Shown: piece after piece, positions 1 through 8,982 of the stretch
How the letters are laid out: every line of letters starts with the position of its first letter
Numbering within the stretch: position 1 is the first letter of the stretch
NCBI GenBank assembly: GCA_035685165.1
Contig: DASRBI010000002.1
Span: forward strand, 1-64,000
From: DATFDN01 sp035685165
GTDB taxonomy: Bacteria > Pseudomonadota > Alphaproteobacteria > Acetobacterales > Acetobacteraceae
Length of the DNA: 64,000 bases
Direction of reading: 5' to 3'
The notes under the pieces: model-generated
What the model saw: only the letters and a program-made list of their open reading frames with translations
What the model was told of the DNA's origin: nothing
The model's database searches: none
Made by a program: the position numbers and the translations under genes

Positions 1-230
1 GGGATGGCGGGGCGGATTCCAGGCGGATGACTCTGGCCAATATAATAACGTTGGATAGGTAATGGACTGCGCCAGCACGCGGCGGGCGCGGAGGAGTCAC
101 GGAGGGCCGCGGAGGGCCACGGAGGGTTCGGTGCTCCGCCGTTGCTCGCGCTGTCCTCCGCGTGCGACATCGGGCGTGCCGGATCCCTTGCGGGGGCGGG
201 GCGGCACCAGCCTGAGGCCCGCCGCCGGCC
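1..230. other. Window edge, no gene recognised
   Basis: No coding region with convincing codon usage or homology is visible here. The stretch contains short GGAGGG-type low-complexity repeats (about 88-130) and one AT-rich patch (about 40-60). In related genomes the gene after lexA is often comEC, but nothing of it can be seen. Confidence 0.4.
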
Positions 231-234
231 TCAG
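212..234 (-). terminator. Weak hairpin at the lexA stop
   Basis: CTGAGGCC (212-219) and GGCCTCAG (227-234) form an 8-bp perfect stem with a 7-nt loop, overlapping the lexA stop codon. There is no U-tract on the minus strand after it, so it is at best a weak or Rho-assisted 3' end structure. Confidence 0.3.
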
Positions 235-932
235 TAGCGCCGCAGCAGCGCGATCAGCCGTCCCTGCACCTTTACCCGGTCGGCGGGGAAGATGCGGGTC
301 TCGTGGCGCGGGTTGGCGGGTTCGAGCGCGACCGAGTTGCCGCGCCGGCGCAGCCGCTTCAGCGTCACCTCGGCGTCGTCCACCAAGGCCACGATGATTT
401 GCCCGTTCTCGGCCGTCTCCCCCTTGCGGATGATCACCGTGTCGCCGTCCAGGATGCCGGCGTCCACCATCGAATCGCCCGCGACTTCCAGTGCGTAGTG
501 CTCGCCCGGCCCGATCAGCGCCATCGGCACCTCGATCTTGGTGCTGTCGTCGCGCAACGCCTCGATCGGCAGCCCGGCGGCGATGCGCCCGTAGAGTGGA
601 AGCTGGATCGCGGCAGCCTCCTCGGCGGCGCGAACGCCGGGCAGGCGGTTGCGGAAGTCGCCCTGGATCACGTTGGGCGCGAAACCGCCGCCATTATCCG
701 AGGCGCGGGTGGCAAAATCGTCGGGCAGCCGCACCACCTCGAGCGCGCGTGCCCGGTGATGGCGGCGGCGCAGGAAACCGCGCTCCTCGAGCGCTGAGAT
801 CAGCCGGTGAATGCCTGATTTCGAGCGGAGCTTCAGCGCCTCCTTCATCTCCTCGAACGAGGGGGAAAAGCCGGTCTCCTTCAGGTGTCGGTCGATATAG
901 ACCAGCAGTTCGTGCTGCTTGCGCGTCAGCAT
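231..932 (-). CDS. lexA: LexA SOS repressor / S24 peptidase
   Basis: This is the repressor of the SOS DNA-damage regulon, inactivated by RecA-stimulated self-cleavage. The protein has 233 residues: a winged helix-turn-helix domain (1-65, beginning MLTRKQHELL) followed by an S24 peptidase domain. The cleavage site A119-G120 (GRIAAGLP), the nucleophile S154 (AGDSM) and the general base K192 (VTLKRL) are all present, so autoproteolysis should work. The frame is open upstream, but the conserved N-terminus fixes the ATG at 932. It is the last gene of a minus-strand run behind moeA, with a 121-bp gap holding a probable LexA operator, so it is likely autoregulated. Confidence 0.97.
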   Translation of the reverse strand: MLTRKQHELLVYIDRHLKETGFSPSFEEMKEALKLRSKSGIHRLISALEERGFLRRRHHRARALEVVRLPDDFATRASDNGGGFAPNVIQGDFRNRLPGVRAAEEAAAIQLPLYGRIAAGLPIEALRDDSTKIEVPMALIGPGEHYALEVAGDSMVDAGILDGDTVIIRKGETAENGQIIVALVDDAEVTLKRLRRRGNSVALEPANPRHETRIFPADRVKVQGRLIALLRRY

Positions 933-1008
933 GGATCGCGTCCCCTTTTCGGGCGCCGGGGAGCGGCCCCGTACGGGGGACGATCCGAACAAACCGGCAA
1001 CATTCGGC

Positions 1009-1023
1009 GTTCTATGTTTATTC
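1009..1023 (-). promoter_or_regulatory. Putative LexA (SOS) box
   Basis: On the plus strand the site reads GTTC-TATGTTT-ATTC, one mismatch from the alphaproteobacterial LexA consensus GTTC-N7-GTTC. It lies 77 bp upstream of the lexA start inside the moeA-lexA gap, the expected place for autoregulation. The spacing and AT-rich centre fit; binding is inferred. Confidence 0.6.
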
Positions 1024-1053
1024 GCGAAGCCGCGTCAAGCAATTCGGGGCGGC

Positions 1054-2259
1054 TCAGATGCCGAGCGCATCGAGCCGGATCACCTCGATCGCGGCGCCCT
1101 CATCGGCGGCGGGAGCGTGCGGGGCACGCAGGATCAGCGCATCCGCCTGCGCGAGCCGCCGCAGCATGGCGCTGTCCTGCACGCGGAAGGGTGTCGCCAC
1201 CAGCTTGCCCGCTGCGTTACGCGTGAGCGTGGCGCGCAGATGGTCGGCGCGCGCGTCGTTGGCCGGCAGCTTCGCGCCGGCCAGCGCCTCGACGCTTGGC
1301 GGCGGGGCGGGCGGCAGCCCGGAAAGCGCGGCAAGCGCCGGCACGAGAAACAGCACCGCGCACACGAGGGCGGAGACCGGATTGCCCGGAAGTCCAAGCA
1401 CGGGGACCGAACCGAGCCTGCCGAACAGCAGCGGCTTGCCCGGGCGCATCGCGATTTTCCAGAAATCGACTTGAAGGCCGCGCGTCTTGAGCCCGGCGAC
1501 CACGAGATCATGATCGCCGACGCTTGCCCCGCCGGTCGTCACCAACAAATCGCATCCTTCGACGGCATCGGCGACCGCCGCCACCGCCTCGCGCGTGTCG
1601 GCGGCGATCGGCAGCACCACCGGTTCGCCGCCAGCGCCGCGCACCAGCGCGGCGAGCGCGTGCGCGTTCGAACTCACGATGCCGCCCGGCGGGATCGGAT
1701 CGCCCGGCAAGGCAATCTCGTCGCCCGTTGCGAGGATCGCGATGCGCGGGCGGCGATGCACCCGCAGCCAGGGATGGTTGGCCGCCGCCGCGAGCCCGAT
1801 ATCGCGCGCGCCGAGGCGACGTCCCGCCGGCACCACTTCGTCGCCGGCGGCGAAATCCTGCCCGGCGCGGCGGATATGCTGCCCGGCCTGCACCGCCTCG
1901 TTCACGCGCACCATGTCGCCGTCGCGGGTCGCGTTTTCCTGCAGCAGGATCGCGTCCGCCCCCGTGGGGATCAGGCTGCCGGTGAACAGCCGCACCGCTT
2001 CGCCCGGCCCCACCGTGCCGGCGAAGGGATGGCCGGCGGGGGCTTGGCCGATCACAAGCAGCACGGCCCCCGCGGTGCCGTCAGCGGCGCGCAGCGCGTA
2101 GCCGTCCATCGCCGACACGTCCCCCGGCGGCTGTGTGAGGCGCGCGATCACCGGCGCGGCCAGCACCCGTCCCCAGCCCTCGGCGAGCGAGACGATCTCC
2201 GGCGCCGTGGGACGCATCGGCGCGAGGATGCGGGCGCGGGCTTCCTCGACGCTGATCAT
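1054..2259 (-). CDS. moeA: Molybdopterin molybdenumtransferase MoeA
   Basis: The enzyme inserts molybdenum into adenylylated molybdopterin, the last step of Moco synthesis. The 401-residue product has the usual MoeA order: an N-terminal domain (MISVEEARARIL), the MDGYALRA region, the GDEI segment, the MoCF-binding domain with TTGGASVGDHD, and a C-terminal beta domain with GLPGNPVSA. The start at 2259 is chosen because the family begins there and a GGTGAG-like ribosome binding site precedes it. It follows moaC by 132 bp on the same strand, a Moco pair inside the trp/lexA cluster. Confidence 0.95.
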   Translation of the reverse strand: MISVEEARARILAPMRPTAPEIVSLAEGWGRVLAAPVIARLTQPPGDVSAMDGYALRAADGTAGAVLLVIGQAPAGHPFAGTVGPGEAVRLFTGSLIPTGADAILLQENATRDGDMVRVNEAVQAGQHIRRAGQDFAAGDEVVPAGRRLGARDIGLAAAANHPWLRVHRRPRIAILATGDEIALPGDPIPPGGIVSSNAHALAALVRGAGGEPVVLPIAADTREAVAAVADAVEGCDLLVTTGGASVGDHDLVVAGLKTRGLQVDFWKIAMRPGKPLLFGRLGSVPVLGLPGNPVSALVCAVLFLVPALAALSGLPPAPPPSVEALAGAKLPANDARADHLRATLTRNAAGKLVATPFRVQDSAMLRRLAQADALILRAPHAPAADEGAAIEVIRLDALGI

Positions 2260-2391
2260 GCACCGCTCACCCTGGTGGCCGCGGACTGGCGCCACGCGGC
2301 TTTTCGTTCCCCCTGCCCTCGGGGGAGCGGGCTGCCCTGCGAGGCGGAAAGGGGGCATCCTTGCTGCGTGTGGCGCGACGTATGAATTCGA

Positions 2392-2871
2392 CTACTCCTG
2401 GCGGAACTCGCCGGACTTGCCGCCGGCCTTGTGCGTCACGCGCACCGCCTCGATCCGCATCGCACGATCGGCCGACTTGCACATGTCGTATATGGTGAGC
2501 GCCGCCACCGAGACGGCGGTCAGCGCCTCCATCTCTACCCCCGTCTGGCCCGTCGTCCGCACGGTTGCTGCGATGGCGATGCCGGGCAGGCCGGGATCGG
2601 GGGCGAGTTCGATCTCCACCGAAGCGATCGGCAGCGGATGGCAGAGCGGGATCAGCTCGGCGGTGCGCTTGGCCGCCATGATGCCGGCAATCCGCGCGAC
2701 GCCGAGCACGTCGCCCTTGTTGGCGCGGCCCTCCGCGATCAGCGCCAAGGTGGATTGCTGCATCCGCACCGCCCCGCGCGCGGTCGCCGTGCGCGCGGCG
2801 ACAGGCTTGGCGGAGACATCCACCATCGCGGCGTTGCCGCGCGCGTCGAAATGGCTGAACGCGCTGCTCAT
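2392..2871 (-). CDS. moaC: Cyclic pyranopterin monophosphate synthase MoaC
   Basis: MoaC converts the MoaA product (3',8-cyclo-GTP) to cyclic pyranopterin monophosphate in molybdenum cofactor synthesis. The 159-residue protein has the typical start (HFDARGNAAMVDVSAK), the active-site region LIPLCHPLPI and the closing MCKSADRAMRI motif, all at usual family length. Its start codon overlaps the trpC stop by 4 bp (ATGA), indicating translational coupling with the tryptophan genes. Confidence 0.97.
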   Translation of the reverse strand: MSSAFSHFDARGNAAMVDVSAKPVAARTATARGAVRMQQSTLALIAEGRANKGDVLGVARIAGIMAAKRTAELIPLCHPLPIASVEIELAPDPGLPGIAIAATVRTTGQTGVEMEALTAVSVAALTIYDMCKSADRAMRIEAVRVTHKAGGKSGEFRQE

Positions 2872-3707
2872 GCCGCCGCCGCGGGCGTGGCGATCAGATC
2901 GCCGTCGAGCAGCGCGCGGGTTGCCGCCTCGACGTCCGGCTGACGCATCAGCCCCTCGCCGACCAGGAACGACAAGGCGCCCGCCTGGGCCAGCCGTTTC
3001 AAGTCGCCGTTGTTGCGGATGCCGCTTTCGGCGATCAGGAAACGATCGCAGGGTACGAGAGGCGCCAGCCGATCGGTCACGGCGAGATCGGTTTGCAGCG
3101 TTTTCAGGTCGCGGTTGTTGATGCCGATGAGCTGCGTTTGCAGCCCGAGCGCGCGGTCGAGCTCGCGCTCGTCATGCACCTCGGCGATCACGTCGAGATC
3201 GAGCGCCCGCGCGGTTTCCTCGAGCTCGCGCGCCAGCTCGTTGGAAAGTGCCGCCATGATCAGCAGGATGCAGTCGGCCCCCATGGCGCGGCTCTCGAAC
3301 ACCTGCCAGGGATCGAGGATGAAGTCCTTCCTGAGCACCGGCAGATCCACGGCGCTGCGGGCGGCGATCAGGTGCCGGTCGCTGCCCTGGAAGTTCGGCC
3401 CCTCGGTCAGCACCGACAGACAGGTGGCGCCGCCCGCCTTGTAGGCGCGGGCCAGACCCGGCGGATCGAATGGCTCGCGGATCAAGCCCCCGGAGGGCGA
3501 AGCCTTCTTTATCTCGGCAATGAGCGCGAAGCGGCCTTGCGCGGTGCGGTCCTTCAGCGCCTGGCCGAACCCACGCGGCGGATCGTTCTGGCTAGCGATG
3601 CCCTGCCGCAGCCGCTCGATGGGGGTCGCATCCTTGCGCCGCTCCACCTCGGCCCGCGTGGTCGCGCAGATGCGGCCCAGCACGTCGCCCGCCCCTGTCT
3701 CGGCCAT
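2868..3707 (-). CDS. trpC: Indole-3-glycerol phosphate synthase
   Basis: TrpC catalyses ring closure of CdRP to indole-3-glycerol phosphate in tryptophan synthesis. The 279-residue TIM barrel carries the family motifs LIAEIKKASPS, CLSVLTEGPNFQG (usually TE..FF.G), VLRKDFI, IGINNRDL and the phosphate-binding IAESGI. It is a monofunctional TrpC without a TrpF domain. It sits 27 bp after trpD and overlaps moaC by 4 bp. Confidence 0.97.
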   Translation of the reverse strand: MAETGAGDVLGRICATTRAEVERRKDATPIERLRQGIASQNDPPRGFGQALKDRTAQGRFALIAEIKKASPSGGLIREPFDPPGLARAYKAGGATCLSVLTEGPNFQGSDRHLIAARSAVDLPVLRKDFILDPWQVFESRAMGADCILLIMAALSNELARELEETARALDLDVIAEVHDERELDRALGLQTQLIGINNRDLKTLQTDLAVTDRLAPLVPCDRFLIAESGIRNNGDLKRLAQAGALSFLVGEGLMRQPDVEAATRALLDGDLIATPAAAA

Positions 3708-3734
3708 GATGTGCGTCCTCTCCTTCGGCCGGCC

Positions 3735-4781
3735 TCAGCGACGGTGGCCGGCCTGTTCGCCTGGCTCCTCGGGCGCCGCCGCGTGCCGCAGACGCTCCAA
3801 CACCGCCGCCGCGTCGCCGGTGTCAAGCGCCCGGATGGCGAGCGCGGCACCGGCGCGCACATCGGCCGCCTTGCCGGCCACCACCAGCGCCGCAGCGGCA
3901 TTCAACACCACAGTGTCGCGATATGGGCTGCGCGCGCCGCCGAGCAACGCCCGGATGGCGGCGGCATTGGCCGCCGCGTCGCCGCCGCGGATCGCCGCCA
4001 CCGGGGCGCGCGGCAGGCCCGCGTCCTCCGGCGTTACGGCGAAGCGCCGCACCTCGCCCCGCTCCAGCGCCACCACCTGGCTTTCGCCGGCCACGGTGAG
4101 TTCGTCGAGCCCCTGGCCATGCACGATCCAGGCACGCTCGGTGCCGAGGCGCCCGAGCGTTTCGGCCATCGGCACCGCCCAGTCGGGATCGAAGACGCCG
4201 GTGAGCTGGCGGCGCACCCGCGCCGGGTTCGCCAGCGGCCCGAGCAGGTTGAAGATCGTGCGCGTGCCGAGCTCGACGCGCGGCCCGGCGGCATGGCGCA
4301 TCGAGGGATGATGGCGCGGCGCGAACAGGAAGGCGCAGCCGGCGCTGCGCAGGATCTCCGGCAGCCGCTCGAGCGCCACGTCGACGTTCACCCCGAGCGC
4401 CGCCAGCACGTCCGCCCCGCCGGTCCGCGAGGAGAGGGCTCGGTTGCCGTGCTTGGCGACCGGCACCCCGCAGGCGGCGAGCACGAAGGTCACGGCGGTG
4501 GAGACATTCAGCGTGCCGGCATTGTCGCCGCCGGTGCCGCAGACGTCGATCGCGTCCTCCGGCGCCTCGACCGCGCTCATGCGCGCGCGCATCGCCCGCA
4601 CCGCGCCGGTGATCTCGGCCACCGTCTCGCCGCGCACGCGCATCGCCATCAGCAGCGCGCCGATCTGCGCCGGCGTGGCCTCCCCGGCCATGATCACGTC
4701 GAACGCGGCTTCGGCCTCGGCTTCGCTCAGGCTGGCGCCGCCGGCGAGCTTCGCCAGGACCGGCTTGAGGTCGCCCGCCAT
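3735..4781 (-). CDS. trpD: Anthranilate phosphoribosyltransferase
   Basis: TrpD transfers phosphoribose from PRPP to anthranilate. The 348-residue protein shows the PRPP-binding glycine loop DVCGTGGDNAGTLNVST, the KHGNRALSS segment and the conserved ARTIFNLLGPLANP-like region (TRTIFNLLGPLANP). It follows trpG by 9 bp on the minus strand. The catalytic trpE partner is not in the window. Confidence 0.97.
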   Translation of the reverse strand: MAGDLKPVLAKLAGGASLSEAEAEAAFDVIMAGEATPAQIGALLMAMRVRGETVAEITGAVRAMRARMSAVEAPEDAIDVCGTGGDNAGTLNVSTAVTFVLAACGVPVAKHGNRALSSRTGGADVLAALGVNVDVALERLPEILRSAGCAFLFAPRHHPSMRHAAGPRVELGTRTIFNLLGPLANPARVRRQLTGVFDPDWAVPMAETLGRLGTERAWIVHGQGLDELTVAGESQVVALERGEVRRFAVTPEDAGLPRAPVAAIRGGDAAANAAAIRALLGGARSPYRDTVVLNAAAALVVAGKAADVRAGAALAIRALDTGDAAAVLERLRHAAAPEEPGEQAGHRR

Positions 4782-4790
4782 GGCGGGCGT

Positions 4791-5393
4791 TCAGGCGGCC
4801 TGCCGAGGACGCGCATCGTCCCCGCGCGCCAGCCGCAGGAAATTCGCCAGGATGTCGTGCCCGTGCTCGCTCGCGATGCTCTCCGGATGGAACTGCACGC
4901 CCCAGACGGGCAGCGTCTCATGGCGCAGCGCCATGATGAGCCCGTCCTCGGTCCAAGCGGTCGGGATCAGGGCGGGAGGCAGGCCGGCGCGCTCGACGAT
5001 CAGGCTATGATAGCGCGTCGCGCTGAAGGGCGACGGCACCCCTTCCAGGATGTCGGTGCCTCGATGGAACACGCGGCTCACCTTGCCGTGCATCGGCGCC
5101 GGCGCGCGCACCACCCTGCCGCCGAAGGCCTGGCCGATCGCCTGATGGCCGAGGCAGACGCCGAGCAGCGGCAGCCGAGCCTTGGCGGCGGCTTCGATCA
5201 GATCGAGACAGATGCCGGCGTCATCCGGCGTGCAGGGGCCAGGCGAGAGCACGATCGCCTCGGGCCGGCCTGCCATCGCTTCGGCGACGGTGATCCGGTC
5301 GTTCCGCACCACCTCGCAGGCCGCGCCCAGGTCGCCGAGGAACTGGACGAGGTTGAAGGTGAAGCTGTCATAATTATCGATGAGGAGCAGCAT
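4791..5393 (-). CDS. trpG: Anthranilate synthase glutamine amidotransferase component
   Basis: This type I glutamine amidotransferase subunit supplies ammonia to anthranilate synthase (TrpE, not seen here). The 200-residue protein starts MLLLIDNYDSFTFNLVQ, has the oxyanion PGPCTPDDAG loop, the nucleophile C80 in GVCLGHQ, and the His-Glu pair in VQFHPESIASEHG. The same fold serves as PabA in folate synthesis, but the trp context favours TrpG. Its start overlaps the 3' end of the upstream transporter gene by 20 bp. Confidence 0.95.
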   Translation of the reverse strand: MLLLIDNYDSFTFNLVQFLGDLGAACEVVRNDRITVAEAMAGRPEAIVLSPGPCTPDDAGICLDLIEAAAKARLPLLGVCLGHQAIGQAFGGRVVRAPAPMHGKVSRVFHRGTDILEGVPSPFSATRYHSLIVERAGLPPALIPTAWTEDGLIMALRHETLPVWGVQFHPESIASEHGHDILANFLRLARGDDARPRQAA

Positions 5394-6291
5394 CGCCAGG
5401 CATCTTGCTTGAGCGGGGTTCGACCGACAACCCTGCCATGCGCGCGTTCACCATCCAGCAGCCGGCGGAGGCGACGATGAGCCCGGCCACCGCGAGCGGC
5501 GCCAGCCGCTCGCCGAGCAGCACCCAGGCGAGCACCGCCGCCGTGCCCGGGACCAGGTAGAAATTCGCCGTCGTGCGCGCCGCCGTGCCGCGCGCGAGCA
5601 TCGCGTAATAGAGCCCCATGCCGCCCAGCGAGACCATCAGCGTGTTCCACGCCACCGCGGCGATCGTCGCTCCGGTCCAGTCCGCGCGCGGCGTCTCCAG
5701 CGTCGCCGCGCCGATCCCGGCCACCGCGGCCGCGGCGACGAACTGCGCCGTCGCGCTCGGCAGCAGCGCGACGCCGCGGCAGAGCCGGCCGAAATACAAG
5801 GTGCCGCTGACCAATCCGAGCACGCCCACAAAGGCGAACACGAGCCCCTGGAACCGGGTCGGGCTGCTGAGCGCCGCCTCGCCCACAACCAAGCCAACGC
5901 CGAGCAGGCCGAGCAGCAGCCCGGCCCATTGCCGCCCACGCAGGCGCTCGCGCAGCAGGAACACGCCGAGCCCCGCCGTCAGCATCGGCGTGAGCGACTG
6001 CACGAGGGCGACCTGCGCCGCCGGGGCGAGCATGAGGCCGACATGCGGCCCCATCAGCCCGCAGGCGTTCATGAGCGCCCCGGCGATCGCGCAATGTAGC
6101 CATTTGCCGCCCGCGAGCGGGCGCCAGGAGCGGCGCAGCACCAGCATCAGCACCATCAGGGCGACGGCGCAGGCGGCAAGCCGGATCGCCACGAACAAGA
6201 GCGGCGAAAGATGCCGCAAGCCGGTCTTGGCGGCGACGAAGGAGGAACTCCACAGGAGCACGAAGCCGAACGGCGCCAGTCGGTCGAACAC
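5374..6291 (-). CDS. DMT/EamA-family transporter
   Basis: A probable inner-membrane exporter with about ten hydrophobic helices in two EamA halves (first half LAPFGFVLLWSSSFVAAK, second half beginning near the middle). The GTG at 6291 is preferred because GAAGGA lies 7 nt ahead of it and the helix region starts directly after it; an upstream ATG at 6384 would add a 31-residue hydrophilic leader. It overlaps trpG by 20 bp, so the two are probably cotranscribed. An aromatic amino acid or metabolite substrate is possible from context but not shown. Confidence 0.85.
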   Translation of the reverse strand: MFDRLAPFGFVLLWSSSFVAAKTGLRHLSPLLFVAIRLAACAVALMVLMLVLRRSWRPLAGGKWLHCAIAGALMNACGLMGPHVGLMLAPAAQVALVQSLTPMLTAGLGVFLLRERLRGRQWAGLLLGLLGVGLVVGEAALSSPTRFQGLVFAFVGVLGLVSGTLYFGRLCRGVALLPSATAQFVAAAAVAGIGAATLETPRADWTGATIAAVAWNTLMVSLGGMGLYYAMLARGTAARTTANFYLVPGTAAVLAWVLLGERLAPLAVAGLIVASAGCWMVNARMAGLSVEPRSSKMPGDAAPHR

Positions 6292-6418
6292 GTCGGTCCT
6301 TCGCGTTGCCGCCCCGGATGCTAGGGCGGGCTCCGCATACTCGCCACCTGGCGCCGCAGGCCGGTCGGGTTTGGCAATTGGCAATATATTGCTCTGCTAT
6401 TACAGATTGGACAAGCTC

Positions 6419-7435
6419 ATGCAGCTCAAATATGAGTGCGGGGTGGGCAACGAATCGCCTTTCTTCATCGTCGGCTCCGGCCGTTCGGGCTCGACGCTCC
6501 TGCGCTTGATCCTCGCCAAGCACTCGCGGATCGAGATTCCGCCCGAGACCTGGTTCCTGTTGCGGCTTGTCCGGGAGTTGCCGCTTTCCGAGCCGCTCAC
6601 GCCCGCTGAAGTCGAGACGGCGGTGCAGATCATCACCGCGGAATATCGCTGGCCCGACTTTGGGCTCGACAAGGACGAATTCGCCGGCGAGGCCCGAGCC
6701 TTACGGCAGCCCCGCCTCGCCGACATCGCCGATCTCGTCTACACCGCGTTCCGCCGGCGCAGCGGGAAGCCACGAACGGGCGACAAGACGCCGCCCTACG
6801 TGACGATCATCCCGGAACTCGCCGCCATTTATCCAGACGCCCGCTTCATCCACCTGGTCCGCGACGGCCGCGACGTCGTGACCTCCTATCTCGACGCCGA
6901 TTTTCCCGGCGTGTTCTGGGATGCCGAGTTCGCCTGGACGCGCGCGATCCGCCGGGTCCGCGCGGCCCAGGCCGGCCCGCTCGCCGAACGGATCCTGGAA
7001 GTCCGTTACGAGGAGCTGGTCAGCAACCCTGAATCCACCGTCCGCGGCATCTGCGACTTCCTGGGGGAGGCGTTCGAGCCCGGGATGCTGCGCTATCAGG
7101 AGAGCGTCGCGGAAAAGGTGCCCGCGCGCGAGCGCGCGATCCATGCGGCGCTCGCCGAGCCCATCTCGGCGCGCGCGGTACTCCGCTGGCGCGCGCGCCT
7201 CACCCCGCTCGAGCAGTTCGCGATCGAAAGCTGCATGCGCCGCGAACTGGAACAGGCGGGTTACAGCCTGCGCTTCGCCGGTCCGCTCTGGCGCCCGGTG
7301 CTGAGGGTGGCCGGTGTCGCCATTCAAGCTGTCGGCCCGTTCATCGGACGAGTCGCGCGCGCGTTCCACGATCGCGGCTGGATGCAGCGTGCCGTCTATA
7401 TCTGGCGCGGCAAGGACCGCCGGGTCGTTCCCTGA
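6419..7435 (+). CDS. Sulfotransferase family protein
   Basis: The 338-residue protein resembles the Sulfotransfer_3 group, which transfers sulfate from PAPS to small molecules, lipids or glycans. The 5'-phosphosulfate loop is GSGRSGSTLL (residues 19-28) and the 3'-phosphate motif is RFIHLVRDGRDVVTSYL. The ATG at 6419 is the first in a plausible position after an AT-rich promoter-like stretch (about 6371-6405); the frame is open upstream, but that part is antisense to the transporter gene. The acceptor substrate is unknown. Confidence 0.85.
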   Translation: MQLKYECGVGNESPFFIVGSGRSGSTLLRLILAKHSRIEIPPETWFLLRLVRELPLSEPLTPAEVETAVQIITAEYRWPDFGLDKDEFAGEARALRQPRLADIADLVYTAFRRRSGKPRTGDKTPPYVTIIPELAAIYPDARFIHLVRDGRDVVTSYLDADFPGVFWDAEFAWTRAIRRVRAAQAGPLAERILEVRYEELVSNPESTVRGICDFLGEAFEPGMLRYQESVAEKVPARERAIHAALAEPISARAVLRWRARLTPLEQFAIESCMRRELEQAGYSLRFAGPLWRPVLRVAGVAIQAVGPFIGRVARAFHDRGWMQRAVYIWRGKDRRVVP

Positions 7436-7599
7436 GATCGCGGTTTCCGGGCGACAGTGACAAGTGCCGCGCTCAGGCGCCGACGCGATTGGATTGACGC
7501 CGGCAGGCGCATCCGCGCACAATATAGTCCAAGGTCGGCCCGCGCATCGGCACAATGAATTCGCAATGAGCCGTCCGGTGGCGCGGAGAAGCGGTCACG

Positions 7600-8976
7600 A
7601 TGACGGCGAAGATCCTGGTTGTCGACGATCTGCCGTCAGTCCGCGAATTCCTCGATGCCAAGCTCAGCTCCGCGTATTTCCAGGTCCTGACCGCCGATTG
7701 CGCCGCCGCCGCGCTCCACGCGGCACGGGAGTGGCAGCCCGACCTCGTCCTGCTCGACGTCATGATGCCCGGCATGGACGGCTACGAGTGCTGCCGGCGG
7801 CTGAAGGCGGATCCCGTCACCGAGCACATTCCGGTTGTGATGCTCACGGCACTCGCCGGCGCCGCCGACCGGCTGCGCGCCTTGGAGGCGGGCGCCGACG
7901 ATTTCCTCAGCCGCCCGGTGCGTCTCCGCACGCTGATGACACGCGCGCGCGGCTTGGTGCGGCTGAAGCGCCTGCTCGACGAATGGCGCGCGCGCGCTAT
8001 GACGGTCCACAGCCTGGGCCTTACGGACGGCACCCAAGAGCCGCTCACCGTAGCGGCGGCGCGGGTACTCCTGATCGAGGATTCTGATGCCGACGCCGCC
8101 ATGGTTGAACATGCGCTCGCCGCAGAGGCGATGCGGTCTCGCCGCGTCGCAGATGAGTCGGAGGCCGCTCGTGCCTTGCAGGGCGAAAGCTGGGATCTGG
8201 TGATGCTCAGTCTCCGGCTGCGCTGCTGCGACCCGCTGCGCCTTGCCGCGCGCCTGCGCGCTGCCGAGGGCACGCAGCACGTGCCGCTGCTGCTGCTGGC
8301 CGACAAGGATGGGCGCGCACGCAGCCTGCGCGCCTTCGAAATGGGGGCTGACGACTGGGCGCAGCGCCCGCTCGACGTGAACGAGCTGCGCCTGCGCGCG
8401 CGTAACCAGGTGCGGCGCAAACGCTACCAGGATCAGTTGCGCGCCACGCTCGGCGAGGCGCTGTCGCTCGCGGTGCTCGATCCGCTCACCGGGCTCTACA
8501 ATCGCCGCTACGTGCTGCACCATTTGACCCGCCTGCTGGCAGCCGAGCCGGTGCCGCAGCTCTCAGTGCTGATCGCTGACCTCGACCGCTTCAAGGCGGT
8601 GAACGACGCCAGCGGCCATGCGGCGGGCGACGCGGCGTTGCAGGCGGTGGCGGAAACGCTGCGCGCCAATACCCGCGCTTTCGACACGCTCGCCCGCATG
8701 GGCGGGGAGGAGTTCCTCGCCATCATGCCGGGAACCGACTGCGTGGAAGCCGCGCGGATCGCCGAACGGCTGCGCGCTGCGGTGGCGGAGACGGCGGTCG
8801 CCACGAACGGCGCCTCGCCCGGGCGGCTCACCATCAGCATCGGCGTGGCCTGCACCGCCGATTGCGGCCGCGACGAGCGCGCCCTGCTCGCCGCCGCCGA
8901 CACCGCGCTCTATGAGGCCAAGCGCGCGGGACGCGACCGCGTGGCGGTGGCGCGCTGCGCGCCGACCGCCGCGTAG
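7600..8976 (+). CDS. PleD-like response regulator diguanylate cyclase (REC-REC-GGDEF)
   Basis: This is a predicted cyclic-di-GMP synthase controlled by phosphorylation, with 458 residues and the PleD domain order. The first receiver (about 1-120) keeps the phosphoacceptor D53 in LVLLDVMMPGMDGYE. The second receiver (about 150-265) has Ser204 where Asp is expected and is probably an adaptor, as in Caulobacter PleD. The GGDEF domain has an intact GGEEF signature at 368-372. The inhibitory I-site RxxD (RAFD) ends five residues before it, so product inhibition is likely. The usual divK neighbour is absent. Confidence 0.93.
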   Translation: MTAKILVVDDLPSVREFLDAKLSSAYFQVLTADCAAAALHAAREWQPDLVLLDVMMPGMDGYECCRRLKADPVTEHIPVVMLTALAGAADRLRALEAGADDFLSRPVRLRTLMTRARGLVRLKRLLDEWRARAMTVHSLGLTDGTQEPLTVAAARVLLIEDSDADAAMVEHALAAEAMRSRRVADESEAARALQGESWDLVMLSLRLRCCDPLRLAARLRAAEGTQHVPLLLLADKDGRARSLRAFEMGADDWAQRPLDVNELRLRARNQVRRKRYQDQLRATLGEALSLAVLDPLTGLYNRRYVLHHLTRLLAAEPVPQLSVLIADLDRFKAVNDASGHAAGDAALQAVAETLRANTRAFDTLARMGGEEFLAIMPGTDCVEAARIAERLRAAVAETAVATNGASPGRLTISIGVACTADCGRDERALLAAADTALYEAKRAGRDRVAVARCAPTAA

Positions 8977-8982
8977 GGCCGC

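Noticed and set aside
5394..6291. trp leader/attenuator before trpG
   Set aside because: The region is coding for a membrane protein that overlaps trpG; no leader peptide with Trp codons was seen.
6379..6393. Sigma54-like TGGCAAT...TTGC before the sulfotransferase gene
   Set aside because: The GG and GC dinucleotides are one base too close, which abolishes -24/-12 function.
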